From the NCBI GenBank assembly GCA_016169945.1, contig JADLSH010000393.1, positions 8,903,501-8,967,500 of the forward strand: a stretch of 64,000 nt of DNA. The letters are read 5' to 3'. Positions 36,601-48,600 of the stretch are shown here, piece after piece. The translations under genes were made by a program, and so were the position numbers. Source of the DNA: Trachythela sp. YZ-2020. Taxonomy: Eukaryota; Cnidaria; Anthozoa; Malacalcyonacea; Clavulariidae. Each line of letters begins with the position of its first letter. Positions within the stretch are counted from its first letter, which is position 1. The notes beneath the pieces were generated by a model. The model saw only the letters and a program-made list of their open reading frames with translations. It made no database searches and had not been told where the DNA came from.

Positions 36601-39600
36601 GGATTTAATTCATGTTGGTCTTGACATTATCACGTCTGTTAGGAAAATTAAGCTACATGTGAATGACCCGCCATGGATGACACAAGAACTAAAGAAACTA
36701 ATCAGAAATCGTCAGAAAGCATTCTCCAACGATGATACTTTCCTTTATAAATTCTATCGTAATCGTGTCAATCGCGAAAGGAAAGTGTGTCGGGAAAGTT
36801 CTTTTCATTAAAGTTCGAACATCTGAAACAGACGAAGCCTGTACAGTGGTGGAAAGAGGTGAAAAAGGTATGGTACCCTCCATGGGTTGCGAAGACCTAC
36901 GTATACAGTTACACATAACATCAGTGAAATGTCATCACACGCTATCGCTACTCTAATTAACAATGCCTTCTTGGAGCCAATGAATGATTATCAGCCGCTT
37001 GAATATCTTCCTCCTTTTGATCCAAATTGCGAATCGCTCCAGTTGACCGAGTATGAGGTGTTTTTGTCCTTGGCTAAGCTTAATCTCCGGAAGGCATCGG
37101 ATCCCGATGATGTGTGCAATTGGTGCCTCAAGGAATATGCCGAAGTCCTTGCACAGCCAGGTGTGTGCGGTACTCAATAGCAGTTTTAAGCAACAGCAAT
37201 TACCACCGCAATGGATACTCGCTAATATTGTCCCGTTACCAAAATCCAAACCCGTGGTTGACCTGAGTAAGCAACTTAGACCAATATCTCTTATTTCAGC
37301 AATATCAAAAGTTGCCGAGGATTTTGTAGTTGCTCTAGGTACGTAGGTCCTGCAATATTGGAGAAACTAGATCCTAACCAATTTGGCGCAATACCTAAAT
37401 CCTCTACTACATCGACAATCATTTCCATGTTTCATAAATGGGCTCAAGCAACCGATGGTACAGATGCAGTGGTCCCTTAATCCCTCAAGGCACGAAACTT
37501 GGGCCTTGGTTATTTTTATTAATGATAATGACCTTCGAATTCCTGATGTAAGTACATAGAAGTACGTTGATGACACGACCATTTCTGAGGTCGTGCGAAA
37601 AGGAATGATTAGTGAGATTCAAAACTCCGCCACTGCAGTAGAAGAATGGTCCAACGCCAATAAGCTCCATCTTAACCCCGAAAAGTGCAAAGAAATCACA
37701 ATCGACTTCAAAATCTCCAAGCATGTTTTTGACCCTGTTATTACCGAGGGCACGAACAGCACAGTTGAAAATGCGTCACAATCTCCAGTAACCTTCAGTG
37801 GAATGAGCACGTTGACAACATTGTGAAGAAAGCCAATAAGCGTCTTTACTTTATTGTTCTGTTAAAGCGTGCCAAGGTTCCAGCTAAAGACATCGTACAT
37901 TTCTATTGTACCTCTATTAGACCGGTTTTGGAGTATTGTGCTCAAGTTTTTCACCATTCATTCCCCGCGTTCCTATCCGAAGACCTTGAACGCGTGCAGA
38001 AACGAGTGACGTGTTGTCAATTATCTCACCCGGACAGTTAAATGAACAAATATTAGATCACTTCAATCTTCCAACACTTATACAAAGACACGAAGAAATG
38101 TGCTATAAATTATTTAATAATATTATCAATGATCCATCACACAAGCTTTCCCATCTGTTGCCTTCCAAGTTTGATAAAACTTACAATTTGAGGTCAGTAG
38201 TAGGGGAAGGGGGGTTCTGGCGCGGGCGGTGCGGGCGGTGCGGGCGGTGCACTTAGCACCGCCCATGACGTCATCATTTCATTAAGTATTTTAATTTATT
38301 CACACTCACGTTAATTTATTTAAACTTACTACAGTGCTAATGGCTTTTCTTAACATTTCTGAACCACCGCCGTTTGTTTATCTACAGTTTTAAATTTATT
38401 TCTGGCTACTTTGCTGCCGTTTATCTACAGTTTTTAGTTTATTAATTAGTGTTACATAACGTACATGTAGCTCTAAAGAATGGCTGCTCTTTAATATTTA
38501 TATTCAGACTACGATTCCCGTCCGGTTTATCAACTGCGACTCTAAAGAATGCCAATGAACTAGCGCTCGGTATATATTTACTTAAGTTTAGTTTAATGCT
38601 TGTGGGACGTAGGTAATGACATCATACGCATGCGCATTAACACAATTTGTTAAAATGTAGAAGGTTATGTTTAGTTTACTCTGAGATCAATTTATTTCAG
38701 CTTACCACAGTGCTAATGGCTTTTCATGGCATTTTGGAACCGCTGCCGTTTGTTTATCCTCAGTTTTTAGTTTATTTCCGTCTACTTCGCCGCCGTTTGT
38801 TTATCTAAAGTTTTTATACCCGGCTACTTCGTTGCCGTTTGTTTATCTAAAGTTTTTATTCCCGGCTACTTCGTTGCCGTTTGTTTATCTACAGAATTTA
38901 GTTTATTTCTGGCTACTTCATTGCCGTTTGTTTATGTACAGTTTTTAGTTTATTTCAGACTACTATAGCGCGTTTTATCACTGTTTATTTGCATTATGAG
39001 ATAAGCCGCACTACTTATAATAACTGCTAAATATCTATCTAAATATTATAATGACAATAATAATAAATATTTTGCTTAGTATTTTATATTTAACATAATG
39101 AATTGATGGTCGATCTATGAAAATGTAAATTATATGGTAAATATGATTTCTTATGACAAGACAACACACCATGGAACAGGCAAGAACGAACACGCTCAAT
39201 GAACATCCATCTCCGTTGTTAGTGCGCATGCGTGCTACGTGTTTTATGAAATAACTCTCCCACAATCAACAGGTGAAGATTTTGTGTATATATTTGGTGG
39301 TTTGATTGAAAATTCATTCGTCTTACAAACTCAATAAAACGTTAATCGCAAAAGTTCCTAAAGAGTTATTGTATCGAGGTAAGATCTTTAATAATAGCTT
39401 GATCTTTTTGTGTGGGGAAATCGCTTCTTGGTCTTCCAAGTAGTTGCTGTGCCCTTGTTGGCTGCACCCATGAAGAAAGAATCTGAGGTGCCCCTTGGGA
39501 AAGTCTAGCAACGAACGGGTTTAGTTGTTGCGGTTGACCACAACGACTTATCATAACAAGTCTCATAGCAGTTTGCTTACGTAGAATTATATTAAAGTCA

Positions 39601-42600
39601 TTGTTCACGATAGTAAACTAACAGTCTACTCTGTTTGTAGGATGGATTGTACTTGCAAGACTTGTTCGAAAAAGTTCACTCAGCTGAGAAGTTTAACTCG
39701 TCATGAAAGGTCCGTTCATAGAGACAAGAAGTTTGTTTGTGATCAGTGTAGCGAGTCTTTTACACGGAGAGATGATTTGAAGCGACATCAAAAACGACAC
39801 CAAAGAACCGTTACTCATACCTGTAACAACTGTAGGAAAGAGTTTTACCGTCGTGATAAATTAGTGGAACATCAAGTTCAATGTCAGGGGAACCCTTTGA
39901 AAAGAGGACGTGACGAAGACGATAACAGTCCAGCCCCAAAGAGAGTACGAGGCGAGAATCAAGTTGGAGAAGGCAGACCAGATAGTCAAGTTGAAGAAAA
40001 TGACAACCCCTGCAGTTTAACAACAGCTTTTGAAGATTCCTTGAAGAAGATCGAGCTGAAACCTCGAAAAGATCAAAAGCAAGATATGTCTCACTTCTTA
40101 CGTGGCAAGACAAAACCCATATTGAATCACCTTTCGAATGAGTTACTAAAGAAAAGAGGCATTAAATGGTTTATCAGCGTTAAAGTACGGTTCATCAAAC
40201 CTAAACCTGATGGTGAAGATGTGGCTACCGAAACCCATTTCCGCAGTCTCTGTATGACAACAGTAAACCAGCACGAACTCGATAATCAACTAGACGAAGC
40301 CAAGCAGAAAATCACCCAGTCACTTGTGTTATTTCAAAAAGAAGGGAGCGGTTGGGTATTAGACGAAATCCTCCATCTTGACCTGAACATAGCTCAGTAT
40401 ACTCCAGTAAAAGGATCCAGTTATATTCCTCTTCCCAGCAAGCTAAAGACTAAGAAAGCCATCATCAACATCAAAAATTCTGATAACAAGTGTTTCATGT
40501 GGTCTGTTCTCGCCGGTATCCATCCTGCCTCTCGTGATGCTGAAAGACTCCACCACTATCAGCAGTTTAAAGAGGAACTAGATTTTACTGGTATGGAATT
40601 TCCAGTTACTGTTGACAAGATTGGAAAATTCGAACGTCAGAACAATATCTCAATCAATGTGTTTGGTTTTGAAGATGTGCTCTTTCCCATCTACATTACA
40701 AAAGAACATTTTGATACCCACGTGAATCTATTGCTATACTCTCAGGGAACAACCAGACATTACTGTCTCATTAAAGATCTGAATAAATTCCTTTACAGTC
40801 AAAACCGTAAAAAGGCCCGAATGTATTACTGTCGTTACTGTCTACATGGATTTATCCGCAAGGACCTGCTCCAAGACCATGAACCCCACTGCTCACAACA
40901 CGGCCCACAACGTATTGAACTACCAAACGAGGACAATGCATTTCTATTTTTCAAAGATTACCACAAGCAGCTGAAAGTGCCCTTTGCGATTTATGCCGAC
41001 TTCGAAAGTCTTACAACCAAGATCGATTCAACGACTCCAAACCCAGAGAAATCTTCAACGGAGAAATACCAACATCATCAACCTTGTGGATTTTCGTACA
41101 TTGTGATATCTGAAGTTGACAAGTATTCTAAACCACCTGTGGTTTATCGTGGAGAAGATGCAGTCGATAAGTTCCTGGAGTGTTTAGAAGAAGAGCAAAA
41201 ATATATTCAAGAGAAAATTGATTTTATCGAACCTATGCGCATCGAAAGAGAAGAAGAGCAGGCGTTTCAAGATGCAGTCAATTGTCATATTTGTGGATAT
41301 GAGTTGGGAGCCGATCGTGTCCGTGACCACTGTCATCTCACTGGAAAGTTTCGCGGTGCTGCACATAACGACTGTAATTTGAACTATAGTTTTACAGGAC
41401 GAATTCCAGTCATTCTTCACAATCTACGCGGTTATGACTCTCATCTGATCATGCAAGGCCTTGGTAAACTCAAAGACAAGAAGATCAACTGTATCCCGAA
41501 TAACACCGAGAAGTACATCTCATTCTCCATCGATAATTTGGACTTTATCGACTCTCTACAATTCATGAATGCATCGCTGGAAAAGTTGGTATCCAATCTT
41601 GCAAAGGACGGTGCTGATCAGTTCCCAACTCTAAAGAAATACATCGACAGCGACAAAGTGCCCCTTCTACTAAGAAAAGGCGTCTACCCTTATGACTACA
41701 TGGATTGTACAGAAAGATTTGAAGAATCAACCCTACCACCGAAAGAGTCATTTTACAACATACTGAACGATGAACAAATTTCAGATGAGGATTACGCCCA
41801 CGCAACTAGTGTGTTTCATGGCTTCGCGTGTCAGAACATGGGAGATTACCACGACTTATACTTAAAGTCAGATGTTCTACTTCTCGCAGACGTATTCGAA
41901 AATTTCCGAAGCGTGTGTCTGAAAGCGTACAACTTGGATCCCTGTCACTTTTATACAAGTCCTGGACTGGCCTGGCAAGCTTGTTTGAAAATGACTGACG
42001 TCGAACTGGAACTTCTGACTGATCCAGACATGTACTTATTCATCGAGGAAGGTCTTCGCGGTGGAATTTCAATGATTAGCAACCGATTTAGCAAGGCGAA
42101 CAACCCGTATGTTCCTGGCTATGATCCTAAACAGCAAACGTCTTACGTGATGTATTTCGACGCCAATAACCTCTACGGCTGGGCTATGTCACAACCTCTT
42201 CCAACGGGTGAATTCGACTGGCTAACCGACCAAGAGATTACAGAACTTGACATCATAGACGTTGCAGATGATAACGAAGAAGGCTACATATTAGAAGTGG
42301 ACCTGCACTATCCCTCTGAATTGCACGATCTTCACAATGATTACCCTCTAGCACCTGAGAAAATGAAGATTTCTTCAGAGATGTTGTCACCATATTGTCA
42401 AGAACTGTCGGAATGTTTGAATCTTCGTGGTGGTGCTGTGCCTAAATTGGTTCCGAATCTTCAAGACAAGACCAACTACGTGGTCCATTACCGCAACTTA
42501 AAGCAATACCTGGCACTTGGTATGAAATTGACAAAGATCCACCGCGTTTTAGTATTCCAGCAAAGTCCATGGCTAAAGACCTATATCGACTTTAATACCG

Positions 42601-45600
42601 AGAAACGAAAGCACGCAGCAAACGACTTCGAGAAAGATTTCTACAAGTTGATGAACAACTCGGTATTCGGTAAAACCATGGAGAATTTGAGGAAACGTGT
42701 CAACGTCAAGCTCGTCAACAACAAGGCTAAACTATCCAAATTAACAGCATCCCCATCCTTTGACTTCTTCCGCATATTTTCCGAGGATTTAGCAGCTGTA
42801 AATTTGAAGAAGACGAAGCTTTATCTAAACCGTCCCATTTACGTTGGATTCGCCATTCTAGATCTTTCCAAAGTACTCATGTACCAGTTTCATTATGAGT
42901 ATATGAAACACAAGTATGACACTAACGCCAAGTTGTTGTTCTGAGACACGGACAGCCTCTGTTATGAGATCAAGACTAGCGACGTTTATCAAGACATGCT
43001 GCAGGACATAGAACTTTTTGACACTTCCGAGTATGCACAAGACCATCCATTGCACAGCCTAACGAACAAGAAAGTCCTTGGCAAGATGAAAGATGAAACG
43101 CATGGCATCCCCATCCAAGAGTTCGTTGGTTTGAGACCAAAGATGTACTCTATTCTCTATACCGAAAACGACAAGCAGGTGGAGAAGAAAACGGCCAAAG
43201 GAATAAAGAAGTCAGTGACAAAACGAAAGCTTCGACATGCAAATTACAAGGAATGTTTGTTTGAGAAGAGACAGACAATGGCTAGCATGAATCAAATTCG
43301 AAGTGAAGGCCATGAAATCTACTCGATCAAATTGAATAAAATAGGTCTTAGTCCTTATGACGACAAACGCTATATTTTAAACGATGGAATGAACACGCTC
43401 GCTCATGGACATTATGAAACCAGAAGAACATAAACCAAGCGAAATGAAAACTATCGTATTGTTTATAATAAACGTTTTATTATTGATGATTACAAAACAC
43501 TTGATATTAAATACAGTTAAAAGTTCTAAAGTTATACATGTTTAAATATTGTTAAAAATACAGTTGAAATAAATTTGTTTAAAATGTTTTCTAAGTCCAT
43601 TTATTTTCGATCTTCAGTTTGTGGTAATGATCCAGATTTACCCCTGTCTACTCTTCCAACAGCACGATTTACTTTTGCATATTTTTGCGTTAAGAGCCAA
43701 GCTTCCTTTGCGTTCTGTTCATTTAATGTCTAAGTATAAGCAGTTCTTTTTCGATTATTTTACATCCGGACGTCTTTCCTGCCCTCCTATCACGAACAAT
43801 CACCACTTTGGATCGTTTGAACACCATAGAAGGCTTGCCTGTTTGCCTGCGTAATGATTCCAGCATTTTGTACAATGTGGTTTTATTTTGACGTTTAACA
43901 TTTCTAAGCCTTCTTCTTTGACCTGAAATGGCTCTTTTTCGATCCGGCGGTCCGTTTGTTTTAACTGATTTAGCGCGTAACGAACCAAAAATGTTTCTCT
44001 TTGACGATCTCTTACGAGAAAGCGCACCGTGTTTACTCTTTCCAGGCATATTGCAAACTGAAGACACATTTTAAAACTGTGTTACTTTATACAAATGCCA
44101 TCATGTTTGGGCAAGAGCGACAACGAAATAGTTTTTGCGAAGGTTGGGAAATGTTTTTCAGGAGTTTTGTAAGGGAACTGTCTGAGCAATCCAATAAATT
44201 TGTTTTCCTGACATCTTAGAGTGTTAGCGGGAACAAAAAACAAACAAAAAACAAAGCAGTGCGCTTAAAGCGAAAAGAAACATTTTCGAAATTACTCTAA
44301 CGTAGTTCAGCTCAGGTTGTTTTGACTATAATATTTAGCGTTAGCGTTTGTGTGTGAGAAAACAACAATGAATACCTGCGTAATTTCCCTTTAACTAAAA
44401 CAAACCGTCTGAATATTTAGTAATTACCATCGCTTGACTGCATGCATAAACACACAGGTTAACGTTTGAAACAATTTATTTCTTTAAGTGTAACAATTTT
44501 ACACAAATAAAAAGATATAAAAGCAGACTTTTGCGGGCAAAATATACGAATGTGCACAAGTATTTATGCCAAAAAAGATGCAAACAAGCAGAGTAAATTA
44601 CAAATATCAGCCCGCGTCGCTTGGTTGAATGCATATATTTTTTGACATGAGAATAATAAAGACTCGGATTATAAGGTACTCTGTCTTTTATTTCTATAAG
44701 TATAACAATTTACACGTGTATAATTACAGTCACAGCTATGGAAGGTATAGACGATTTTTTTTAAATATCCTGTCTAGCTTTCATTCCGATACTGCTCACT
44801 ATTCTAGCAACCAGTCATTCGATTAATTTATAGAAGTTTACCATCTAGTTCTCAGTTCAAAATAAATAGCAGTTTTGTGTGGTACGTGTGTACAAATTAC
44901 GGGAAAGGCAACCACTTCATGGAGACATTGTCTGTTTTATTAATGCAAGAACGCTTCTTCTTCTTTGTTAGGCTTTTTACTCGTCTTTGAGGTATATTAC
45001 TGCCAGATTGTTCATGTCGTTCTCTTGCGACTCTGAGATATTCATTAAAGTTCGCTTCCATGCTCTCTTGTCGTTTCAAAATAGTTTTCAAAGTTTTCTC
45101 GATATCAAGATCTTCTACAGGCACGAGAGTTTCTTTATCATACGCTGATGAATTTAATCTTGCTTGAGTAAGATATTGCTCCCTTTCTTCACAGGAAAGT
45201 TGATGAAAGTCAGCCAAATGGTTGGACAATTTTAGCAAACTCTTTTTTCCACATATTGGACAATCCTTCCGCGTTCGTGGCATACTGCAAACTGATTGCA
45301 ATCTTTTGAAACACCAGCATAAAATGTGTCCGCACAAAGGGTCCTGAGTCCCGAAGGTCCCCTGCGCTTTCGCGCTAGCCTCTTAGCAGAGCCAAGAGGC
45401 GCTGTGGGACCTTCGGGCTCAGGACCCTTTGCCATTTTATACTGGTGTTTCAAAGATTGCAATCAGTTTGCTATGGAAAAAGAGAACTTTCAACTTTCTG
45501 TGAAAGAGCAATATCTTACTCAAGCAAGATTAAATTCATTCGTATCGAAACTTTGAAAACTATTTTGAAACAAGAGCATGAGCTACCTCAAAGACAGTAA

Positions 45601-48600
45601 AGCTAACAAAGAAGAAGCGTTCTTTATTAATAAAACAGACAATGTCTCCATGAATTGCCTTTCCGTAATTTGCACACGTACCACACAAACTGCTATTTAT
45701 TTTGAACTGAGAACTAGATGGTAAACTTCTATAAATTAATCGAATGACTGATTGCTATAATGAGCAGTATCGGAATGAAAGCTCAGGATATTTAAAATAT
45801 CGTCTATACCTTCCATAGCTGTGACTGTAATTATACACGTGTAAATTGTTATACTTATAGAAATAAAAGACAGAGTACTAATCCGAGTCTTTATTATTCT
45901 CATGTCAAAAATATGCATTCAACCAAGCGACGCGGGCTGATATTTGTAATTTACTCTGTGTTTGCATCTTTTGGCATAAATACTTGTGCACATTCGCATA
46001 TTTTATGCAAAAGTCTGCTTTTATATCTTTTTTTGTGTAAAATTGTTACTTAAAGAAATAAATTGTTTCAAACGTTAACCTGTGTGTTTATGCATGTCAA
46101 GCGGTGGTAATTACTAAATATTCAGACGGTTTATTTTAGTTAAAGGGAAATTACGCAGGTATTCATTGTTGTTTTCTCACACACAAACGCTAAAGCTAAA
46201 TATTACAGTCAAAACAACCTGAGCTGAACTACGTTAGAGTAATTTCGAAAATGTTTCTTTTCGCTTTTAACGCACTGCTTTGTTTTTTGTTTGTTCCCTT
46301 CTAACACTCTAAGATGTCAGGAAAACAAATTTATTGGATTGCTCAGACTGTTCCATACAAAACTACTGAAAAACATTTCACAACCTTCGCAAAAACTATT
46401 TCGTTGTCGCTCTTAAACATGATGGCATTTGTATAAAGTAACACAGTTTTAAAATGTGTCTTCAGTTTGCAATATGCCTGGAAAGAAACACGCTACGCTT
46501 TCTCGTAAGAGATCGTCAAAGAGAAACATTTTTGGTTCGTTACGCGCTACATCTGTTAAAACAAACGGACCGCCGGATCGAAAAAGAGCCATTTCAGGTC
46601 AAAGAAGAAGGCTTAGACATGTTAAACGGCAAAATAAACCACATTGTACAAAATGCTGGAATCATTACGCAGGCAAACAGGCAAGCCTTCTATGGTGTTC
46701 AAACGATCCAAAGTGGTGATTGTTCGTGATAGGAGGCAGGAAAGACGTCCGGATGTAAAATAATCGAAAAGAACTGCTTATACTTAGACATTAAATGAAC
46801 AGAACAGGAAGCGCTCTTAACGCAAAAATATGCAAAAGTAAATCGTGCTGTTGGAAGAGTAGACAGGTAAATCTGGATCATTACCACAAACTGAAGATCG
46901 AAAATAAATGGACTTAGAAAACATTTTAAACAAATTTATTTCAACTGTATTTTTAACAATATTTAAACATGTATAACTTTAGAACTTTTAACTGTATTTA
47001 ATATCAAGTGTTTTGTAATCATCAATAATAAAACGTTTATTATAAACAATACGATAGTTTTCATTTCGCTTGGTTTATGTTCTTCTGGTTTCATAATGTC
47101 CATGAGCGAGCGTGTTCATTCCATCGTTTAAAATATAGCGTTTGTCGTCATAAGGACTAAGACCTATTTTATTCAATTTGATCGAGTAGATTTCATGGCC
47201 TTCACTTCGAATTTGATTCATGCTAGCCATTGTCTGTCTCTTCTCAAACAAACATTCCTTGTAATTTGCATGTCGAAGCTTTCGTTTCGTCACTGACTTC
47301 TTTATTCCTTTGGCCGTTTTCTTCTCCACCTGCTTGTCGTTTTCGGTATAGAGAATAGAGTACATCTTTGGTCTCAAACCAACGAACTCTTGGATGGGGA
47401 TGCCATGCGTTTCATCTTTCATCTTGCCAAGGACTTTCTTGTTCGTTAGGCTGTGCAATGGATGGTCTTGTGCATACTCGGAAGTGTCAAAAAGTTCTAT
47501 GTCCTGCAGCATGTCTTGATAAACGTCGCTAGTCTTGATCTCATAACAGAGGCTGTCCGTGTCTGTGAACAACAACTTGGCGTTAGTGTCATACTTGTGT
47601 TTCATATACTCATAATGAAACTGGTACATGAGTACTTTGGAAAGATCTAGAATGGCGAATCCAACGTAAATGGGACGGTTTAGATAAAGCTTCGTCTTCT
47701 TCAAATTTACAGCTGCTAAATCCTCGGAAAATATGCGGAAGAAGTCAAAGGATGGGGATGCTGTTAATTTGGATAGTTTAGCCTTGTTGTTGACGAGCTT
47801 GACGTTGACACGTTTCCTCAAATTCTCCATGGTTTTACCGAATACCGAGTTGTTCATCAACTTGTAGAAATCTTTCTCGAAGTCGTTTGCTGCGTGCTTT
47901 CGTTTCTCGGTATTAAAGTCGATATAGGTCTTTAGCCATGGACTTTGCTGGAATACTAAAACGCGGTGGATCTTTGTCAATTTCATACCAAGTGCCAGGT
48001 ATTGCTTTAAGTTGCGGTAATGGACCACGTAGTTGGTCTTGTCTTGAAGATTCGGAACCAATTTAGGCACAGCACCACCACGAAGATTCAAACATTCCGA
48101 CAGTTCTTGACAATATGGTGACAACATCTCTGAAGAAATCTTCATTTTCTCAGGTGCTAGAGGGTAATCATTGTGAAGATCGTGCAATTCAGAGGGATAG
48201 TGCAGGTCCACTTCTAATATGTAGCCTTCTTCGTTATCATCTGCAACGTCTATGATGTCAAGTTCTGTAATCTCTTGGTCGGTTAGCCAGTCGAATTCAC
48301 CCGTTGGAAGAGGTTGTGACATAGCCCAGCCGTAGAGGTTATTGGCGTCGAAATACATCACGTAAGACGTTTGCTGTTTAGGATCATAGCCAGGAACATA
48401 CGGGTTGTTCGCCTTGCTAAATCGGTTGCTAATCATTGAAATTCCACCGCGAAGACCTTCCTCGATGAATAAGTACATGTCTGGATCAGTCAGAAGTTCC
48501 AGTTCGACGTCAGTCATTTTCAAACAAGCTTGCCAGGCCAGTCAGGACTTGTATAAAAGTGACAGGGATCCAAGTTGTACGCTTTCAGACACACGCTTCG

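Larger units (their letters stand above)
34040..38195 (+). pseudogene. LINE ORF2 (endonuclease-RT), 5' part, twice interrupted
   Basis: Plus-strand LINE of the same general type as 20949-23210. Endonuclease end: VYHPPDADDSAML, LMLTGDFNRLK (34060-34200) and PPFGLSDHNVIIL near 34330. RT: KASDPDDVCNWCLKE (37090), PPQWILANIVPLPKSK (37200), LRPISLISAISKVAEDFV, NQFGAIPKSST (37380), KYVDDTTISEV (about 37560) and LHLNPEKCKEITIDF (37665). The thumb is at 37823-38030 (RPVLEYCAQVFH). Many frameshifts. A 680-bp block is duplicated around a TIR element (34839-36249), and a Polinton-type insertion at 38196 splits the C-terminus. Confidence 0.85.
38196..45390 (+). repeat. Left arm of the palindrome
   Basis: About 7.2 kb. 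The better preserved arm: polymerase frame broken only once, basic protein and zinc-finger frames open. The inner end, aaagggtcctgag then cccgaaggtccc, pairs with the right arm around a short asymmetric loop at 45355-45400. Confidence 0.9.

Noticed and set aside
39035..39265. 76-codon frame in both palindrome arms
   Set aside because: Hydrophobic AT-rich frame, with a codon-size difference between arms; likely chance in non-coding sequence.
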